Origin: Dendrocalamus latiflorus
Taxonomy: Eukaryota; Streptophyta; Magnoliopsida; Poales; Poaceae
Length of the DNA stretch: 64,000 bases
Reading direction: 5' to 3'
Assembly (NCBI GenBank): GCA_017311315.1
Contig: CM029609.1
Coordinates: forward strand, 36,764,744-36,828,743
Below the pieces are notes generated by a model. It did not search any database and was not told the origin of the DNA. It saw only the letters and a program-made list of their open reading frames with translations. This document shows, piece by piece, positions 58,441 through 64,000 of the stretch (position 1 is the first letter of the stretch; each line of letters begins with the position of its first letter). A program made the translations under genes and the position numbers.

Positions 58441-59329
58441 CCCCTGAGTCGTCGCACATGTATTAAGTGATAGCGGATGCGCTGCGACGGTCCTTCTTCT
58501 GGCCGTCCACGTGGCAAGGTGTGCTTGGCGCGGTGCAGGCCTTGAGGTGCCGTGGCCACCTTAATGTGGCAACGGGCTTCCGGTGGTTAGACTTCCGCCA
58601 GTTGGACTTCCGCCGGTTGGCTGCCCCGCCAATTGGACTTCCGCCGGTTGGCTCCCCCGGTGATGGGGTATGTATACGGCGCTGGTGCGGCGTTGTTCCT
58701 GCATCATGTCCGTGGATAGAGGTTGCTCCCCTAAAATGAGCCCCTTCCATGCATCGACATTCCCTAGCAACGCTGAGCGGCTTGGGGGATGTTGATGTAC
58801 AGATAGAGGTCCATTTTTCTTGGGAGCTTGGTTAGGGTCGGTTATCGGTGGCCAGCCGCGCTTCCTGCGCTCATGCCGCGTTTCTGTATACGACGGCGAG
58901 GTTTGCCCTGTTCTCCTAAACAGACCTACCTTCAGTCGGGGTTCCTGATGGAGCCCATCCGCATTACTTTGAAAAAATGTTAATGCACTGAAGGTGGCTT
59001 GTTAAGGAGAACAAGCCAAACTTTGCACGACATGACCTTTGCTTCTTCCATGTGTGGGAGGCGCCAACGGGCGAGTTCGTGCTCCCGTATGAAGATGGCA
59101 AGGTTTTACATGTTCTCATAGACAGATATGCTTGAGTTCATCTGCATCCGCTGATTGTGCCAACTGGCGCTATTATCAAAGAACGTTGATGTACTGAAGC
59201 TTATCTGTCTATGAGAACCCGTCAAAACCTGCCGCACATCCTCCCTTGCCTTCCCAAAATACGAAAGGTCCACGCATCTGAATCCCTGCCGGTTTAGGTC
59301 ACGAGGTTGTCGCGCGGGCCTTGGTGCTG

Positions 59330-59800
59330 AAGTGGCCGCGCGCGCACTCCGTCCCCTACCCTTCGAACGGGTGGCAGCGGAGCTGGCGCCTGGCCGAAGT
59401 AGACGCGCGCGCTCCGTTCCCTACCCTTCGAACAGGCGGCAGCGGAGCTGGCGCCTAGCCGCAGAAGACGCGCGCGCGCTCCGTCCCCTACCCTTCGAAC
59501 GGGTGGCAGCGGAGCTGGCGCCTAGCCGAAGTAGACGCGCGCGCGCTCCGTCCCCTTCCCTTCGAAAGGGTGGCAGCGGAGCTGGCGCCTAGCCGAAGTA
59601 GATGCGCGTGCGCTCCGTCCCCTACCCTTCGAACGTCCGCTGCCGCCTAGCCGAAGTAGACGCGCGCGCGCCGTCCCCTACCCTTCGAACGGGTGGCAGC
59701 GGAGCTGGCGCCTAGCCGAAGTAGACGCGCGCGCGCTCCGTCCCCTACCCTTCGAACGGGTGGCAGCGGAGCTGGCGCCTAGCCGAAGTAGACGCGCGAG
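59330..59800. repeat. 67-bp minisatellite, array 2
   Basis: About seven copies of the same unit, here mostly with TTCGAACGGG in place of TTCGAATGGG. About 900 bp of different sequence separates it from array 1. The variant shows that the two arrays were homogenised separately. Confidence 0.9.
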
Positions 59801-60348
59801 TCTTGAAGCCGAGGCCGGGGCTGGAGCCGTGCAACTTGCCTTGGCACGTGCGGGGCACGCGGCGGCTTGTAAGTGGTGCGCGGTGGGATGTGAGCGGTTG
59901 CGTGATCGCAGCTGCTCGCCCCTTCCCTAGGGAAGGGGGACACGGGGCGGGCGGTGAATGGCGCAGCGTCGAAGCTGTTGTGCTCCTGTGGCCCATTAAT
60001 GCGCTTTTAATGGCAGCTGAAGTCGTGTCGACACCTGGCCTCGCGTGCTCCAGCTATCTCGTGCGGGTTTTGCCACGCGTCGGGAGGCCGTTGGAGCGTC
60101 GTGCTTTGACGGTCCTTTCCGCCGTGGTCGCGCCTCTCCGCCTTTGGTTATGGGGGATTGTGCGGGACGGACCTTTGCGCGACTGCGGTTGCGTCCTGCA
60201 CGCGGACCGTCGCGACGTTTCAGCATCGGGGTGAGGTGGCTTGAAATAGCCCACGTAACCGCGCCCCCGCAGTTCTACGCCCCCTTCTTGCTTGCATCGC
60301 CTTCTATCTTCCCGTAGTATTCTCGCCGCTATACTCCTTTTGCGAGAG

Positions 60349-61392
60349 ATGATGGCGTCTGACGGCAGGTGTAGCCAGGCGGCTGGTGCCTGTGGCATCC
60401 GCCGGCGGTCTTCGCCGCTAGAGGTGAAATACACGCTCAGCGAACGCGACCCGGCGGTGGCGGAGAAGCGGTGGCTGGCGGCGAAGGAAGGCTCATTTTC
60501 CGGCGAGTTGGGCCCCTCGCTCGTGACCGAGAAGACGATCCAGGGGCTCCTGTGCGCGGGGAGGCTGTCCGAGCGCCAGGCGGTGCGATTACCCGCCGCC
60601 GCCGAGACGGAACCACGTCCCGAGGAGTCGGAGGCGGTCGTATTCGTCGCCTTCTTCGACGCAGGGCTCCGCATCCCAGCGGCGGCGATTGTGGGCGACG
60701 TGCTGCGGACCTTCGGGCTGGAGTTGGCGCAACTGACTCCGAACGCCATGGCCCGGCTGGCGGTGTACAGTTGGGCCTTGCGCTCGGGAGCGTGCTGGCC
60801 CAGCGCTGCGTTATTTGCCTACCTGCACGAGGCACGATGCCAGCCCAAGGGGCGGAAGGACGGGACGCTGTCGAGTTTTGGCAGCGTCACCTTTATTCTC
60901 CGGTCGTCCTGCGGTAAGCTCTTCCCTGCGAACTCCACTCGCGGGAAGTGGGAGTCTCACTGGATGAAACGGTGGTTCTATCACCGTGTCGCGAGCGGAA
61001 GCGGCCTCGAGTGTACGGGCCGGCCNNNNNNNNNNNNNNNNNNNNNNNNNNNNNNNNNNNNNNNNNNNNNNNNNNNNNNNNNNNNNNNNNNNNNNNNNNN
61101 NNNNNNNNNNNNNNNNNNNNNNNNNGTCCTTCAATCTGTGTGCACAAAGCTATTCCCCGCAAATTCGACGAGGACGAAGTGGGAGTTGGGGTGGATGCAG
61201 TGGTGGTTCTACCACCGAGTGGTGGGCGGCAGTAGCCTGAGGTGGTCAGGGCGACAAATGGACTTCAACATGTCCCTATCAGTGACCCTTGACCAGATGA
61301 TGAGTAGCGCGCCCAGAGGCTCGTCGGGGCCACTCTTTGATTCAACATGCGGGATCTCACGGAGTACTGCTTGTATGGTGTGTCTCCGTTGA
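60349..61392 (+). CDS. Gag-like protein (gypsy-type Transposase_28 domain), gapped
   Basis: From ATG 60349 the frame stays open to the gap. It contains EAVVFVAFFDAGLRIPAAAI, VGDVLRTFGLELAQLTPNAM, and FAYLHEARCQPK and FPANSTRGKW. This is the conserved block of the plant 'putative gypsy type transposon' domain found in gag-like proteins of non-autonomous grass retroelements. The gap of 100 N happens to keep a frame, but the parts on its two sides are two copies of the same motif (KLFPANSTR...KW, WFYHRV), so the joined protein is not real. After the gap the frame ends at 61392; similarity then continues in another frame (TEYCLYGVSPLM). Confidence 0.65.
   Translation: MMASDGRCSQAAGACGIRRRSSPLEVKYTLSERDPAVAEKRWLAAKEGSFSGELGPSLVTEKTIQGLLCAGRLSERQAVRLPAAAETEPRPEESEAVVFVAFFDAGLRIPAAAIVGDVLRTFGLELAQLTPNAMARLAVYSWALRSGACWPSAALFAYLHEARCQPKGRKDGTLSSFGSVTFILRSSCGKLFPANSTRGKWESHWMKRWFYHRVASGSGLECTGRXXXXXXXXXXXXXXXXXXXXXXXXXXXXXXXXXXVLQSVCTKLFPANSTRTKWELGWMQWWFYHRVVGGSSLRWSGRQMDFNMSLSVTLDQMMSSAPRGSSGPLFDSTCGISRSTACMVCLR
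61026..61125. other. Assembly gap, 100 N
   Basis: Exactly 100 N, a conventional placeholder of unknown true length. The flanking sequences resemble each other. Confidence 0.98.
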
Positions 61393-62493
61393 TGCGTCTG
61401 TTGCATGTGTAGTCTGGCCCCACTCGCGACAACGGCGTTCGGCCTAGCATCGCTTCGTTGTCGAGGCCAGTCGATCCAAGTAAGAACACCTTAAGCACTA
61501 CGCCTACCTTCGTTGCTTATGGACACTGTTGACGGTGCTTTTATACCCTTGACAGGACTGACCCTAGAAGATGCAGAGCGCACGACGGCCGTCTTCCTAG
61601 GTCCGTATACTATGAATGAGCACAACCTATGGGCCTCAGTAACAGCCAACATCGAGCCTGGCGACAGCCATTTGCGGAGCCATGATCAAGATGGGGCGGA
61701 GGCTCCCCCTTTGCAATAGGGCACGTGACCCCTCCTCGGGGTACAGCCACCGCGCTCAGAGCTCCACCTCGGGGGTAAGGCAGGCCAGGTCGAGGAATCC
61801 GCCGTGGCGACTGAGTCGGAGTCTGCTGAATATGGCAACTCAGATCTCGAGGCAGCGCAAGACCATCCCATGGGTGGCACGGAGACTCCCAATGTTGCAA
61901 ATCCTGGGGCTAGCGAAGTTGGTAGACCCGAGGCCAATGCAGAAAGCGACGCCCTCGACACGGTCAGGGGTGTAGCCCCGTCGTCACCCGAGAGTGAGGT
62001 CGATCCAATGGCTAAAGTAACGACGTGCGGTCAAGAATCACCCACTGTTGTGACCACGGGCACGACCCCACTTGTCGAGGCTTGTCCAGAAGGTCGAGTG
62101 GTGAAGCTTGCCTAAACGCGTCCCCTACCTGCAACTGCTCGCGCGGGGTTTCGATTGGCGATGACAGCATTCATGGACGACCCTGAGTCTGATACCAACG
62201 CCATGGCCCCCGGAGTACGCTTTGAGGTTGCTATTGCCGATGACGCTTCAGTGGGCCGAGCCATGGGATCCGTGGGCACCAATAGCCTTCGGCCAACCTC
62301 CTAAAATCATGTTACAGGTACAACTAACTCGTTTACCCCGATCTACTCCCTGACACTGTCCCCGACATCACCTTGCCCCTGATCTCTGGGCTCAACTGGC
62401 GCTGCCGTCGCGGACGTGTCTTCAGATTTGGCTCCTCCCGACGCCGCTGCTTCAGAGTCGCGGTGGCTCGTTGTGGAGGACTTCGTACCCCAT

Positions 62494-64000
62494 TGTAACA
62501 TCCTGAAATTTAAATCAGGAATATGTAAAGCTGTTGAATTAATTTTTCAATGTATTTCCATTTGCATTTGGAGTTAGAATGTTTTCCTAAAATTGGGTAA
62601 AAGGATTTAAGAGTTAAAAGGGTCCAAAAAGAAACATATGTGTTGAATAATAGAGATTTAAAAATCTAAATTAAGAATCTGAAAAGATGATCCGTGAAAT
62701 ATAAGAAGAGAATTTTAATTAAGCATAAAATGTCATCCACAAAAATAGGATTATGAGTGGCAAGGTGGCAAGTAAAATAAAATGGGTCCACATATGAATA
62801 ACAATGTTTATAAATACATGTAAACTAGGTGAAAGAGTAAATAAATAGACATATATGTAAATGTAAGCAATAAATAAAGTTGATTTATGTACATATATAA
62901 ACCAGAAAATAAATAAAGGTAAATACACCTACATAGTCAAATGCAAAAGTAAAATAAACAAGAATATATGTATATATATGTAAAGGATGGGAGCCAGACC
63001 AGGCCACTCGGCCCAGCCCAGCTCCCCGCTCGCCCCTTTCTCTCAGCGCGGCCGCCTTCCACGCTTCCTGCCCGAACAGCGCCCAGCGCTGTATTTCTTC
63101 TTCCTCCCTTCTCTTTCCGTTGCGCGGCCGAGCAGCTTCCACGTCGCCCCTTCCTCCGCACCTCCTTTCCTCCGCCTCACCTCGGAAACGATGGCAACGT
63201 CGCCTTCCCCCATTGGTTCGCCGTGCCCCGCCGCTCTCTTTTTCTTCCCCGCTCTGCCGCCGCTCTCTTTTTCCTCCCCGCGCTGCCGACCGTCTCTCCG
63301 TGCGTGGGGATCGAGTCATCTGGCGCTCAGCAGGTGCAGCATTGGGTCATGATGGCAAGCTCACCCCGCGAGACTTCCCTGCTCTGCCATCATCAATCTC
63401 GGCTCCCCGATGCAGCCGCGCGGACAAGCTCCCGAGGGCAGCCCTCCTCGCGCGTCTATAAGCTTCCCCGAGAAACTTACGGACTCCCCTTCTCGCCTGC
63501 TCCGTCCAGAAGAAAGGAATCGGGATTTCACCCCCAAAATCGCCGCCGCACCCCTCTTCTTCCCAAACTCCGACGAGCGAGCTCGCCGCCGCATCTCGCC
63601 ACCTCCGTCCAATTGCTCCCTCCTACACCTCCCTAGGACCCCACCGAAGCTTATCCCGCCCTCGGCCGAGCTTCTCCGACCCTGTAGATCGCCGGCGACA
63701 ACCTTCCCCCTGGACCGCCGCCGCCGCACGCCGACGACCCTACTCCGGTGACTCCCGACCGTCGCCGCCAACTCCATCATCTTCACGAGGACGCGAGGAT
63801 TCCATTTCGGCCGTCACCCGCAACCCTCCGGTCGCCTGCCGCCGACTGCACCGCCGCCCATCCTCGGTCCCAAACTCCGCTGCCCCGGCCGCAGCTACTG
63901 CATACCTTAAGAGGTAATAGTCGCCTGTATAAGTAATCAACGATTGAGAGGTTCTCCTGGCTAGCAGCGTCGGCGTTAGAGCACACCCAGGCCGCGCACG
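62494..64000 (+). mobile_element. Probable LTR of another gypsy-type retrotransposon, partial
   Basis: It begins TGTAACATCCTGAAATTT, a typical start for one group of grass gypsy LTRs. An AT-rich first half (to about 62985) is followed by a C-rich second half, with TATATATG near 62975 as a possible promoter element. The 3' end lies beyond the window. Open frames in the C-rich half look compositional. Confidence 0.55.

Larger units (their letters stand above)
57605..62493 (+). mobile_element. Gypsy-type retroelement with minisatellite and gag-like ORF
   Basis: The stretch has an LTR-like leader (57605-57865, starting TGTTGTGG and containing a TA microsatellite at 57702-57722). It then has two arrays of a 67-bp repeat, a gag-like ORF at 60349-61392, and a degenerate coding tail to about 62110. 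No pol domain is seen. Boundaries are uncertain, and the assembly gap at 61026-61125 falls inside it. Confidence 0.5.

Noticed and set aside
58030..59800. Tandem repeats as a CRISPR-like or centromeric satellite array
   Set aside because: Repeats are contiguous with no unique spacers, few in number, and sit inside a retroelement.
62885..63990. Open frames up to 222 codons at the right edge
   Set aside because: Overlapping frames on both strands in C-rich LTR-like sequence without recognisable domains.

Overview
The window is nuclear DNA from a grass (Poaceae). The evidence is spliced genes with GT-AG introns and GC-rich first exons, grass-type Helitrons ending in CTAG, Tourist-like MITEs, CACTA elements with a TCACAGACGGTT array, and nested LTR retrotransposons. 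A run of 100 N marks an assembly gap. I cannot name the species. There are no bacterial features, CRISPR arrays, tRNA or rRNA genes that I can see.

Two loci look like ordinary working host genes. One is a three-exon SINA-type RING ubiquitin ligase (13435-18569, + strand, 341 aa). The other is a five-exon GDSL esterase/lipase (45163-49836, - strand, 385 aa) with its catalytic residues intact. A second GDSL gene (24397-40694, - strand) lies between them. It is wrecked by a Helitron in exon 3 and a PIF/Harbinger element in exon 2, and a CACTA element sits in its intron 2.

The most notable content is a pair of related gene-capturing Helitrons. Helitron A (4039-10288, - strand) carries 5' fragments of an M1 aminopeptidase gene and of an AIPP2-like gene, plus a transposon Ulp1 fragment. 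Helitron B (25282-31024, + strand) carries spliced-gene fragments from at least seven unrelated genes: TTC4-like, M16 peptidase, bZIP, complex I B15-like, serine carboxypeptidase-like, RSZ-type SR protein and ZRSR2-like CCCH. All captured fragments run in the same direction as their carrier. Both elements share a 5' end of about 200 bp and a 3' hairpin. For B, removing the element joins the GDSL exon in frame, which fixes both ends to the base.

Layout: 0-4 kb, MAPKKK fragment and AT-rich repeats; 4-10.3 kb, Helitron A; 11.1-12.2 kb, Pack-MULE; 13.4-18.6 kb, SINA gene with LINE and small insertions in intron 1; 19.5-23.4 kb, MITEs, a small broken gene, an element with a BIG (UBR4-like) fragment, and a TIR element with an 8-bp duplication; 24.4-40.7 kb, GDSL pseudogene with Helitron B, CACTA and PIF; 40.8-44.3 kb, hAT elements and an LTR fragment; 45.2-49.8 kb, intact GDSL gene with a solo LTR nested in a MITE in intron 3; 51.5-56.1 kb, an LTR split by a deleted Ty3/gypsy element; 57.6-64 kb, a gypsy-type retroelement with a 67-bp minisatellite, a gag-like ORF interrupted by the assembly gap, and the start of another LTR.
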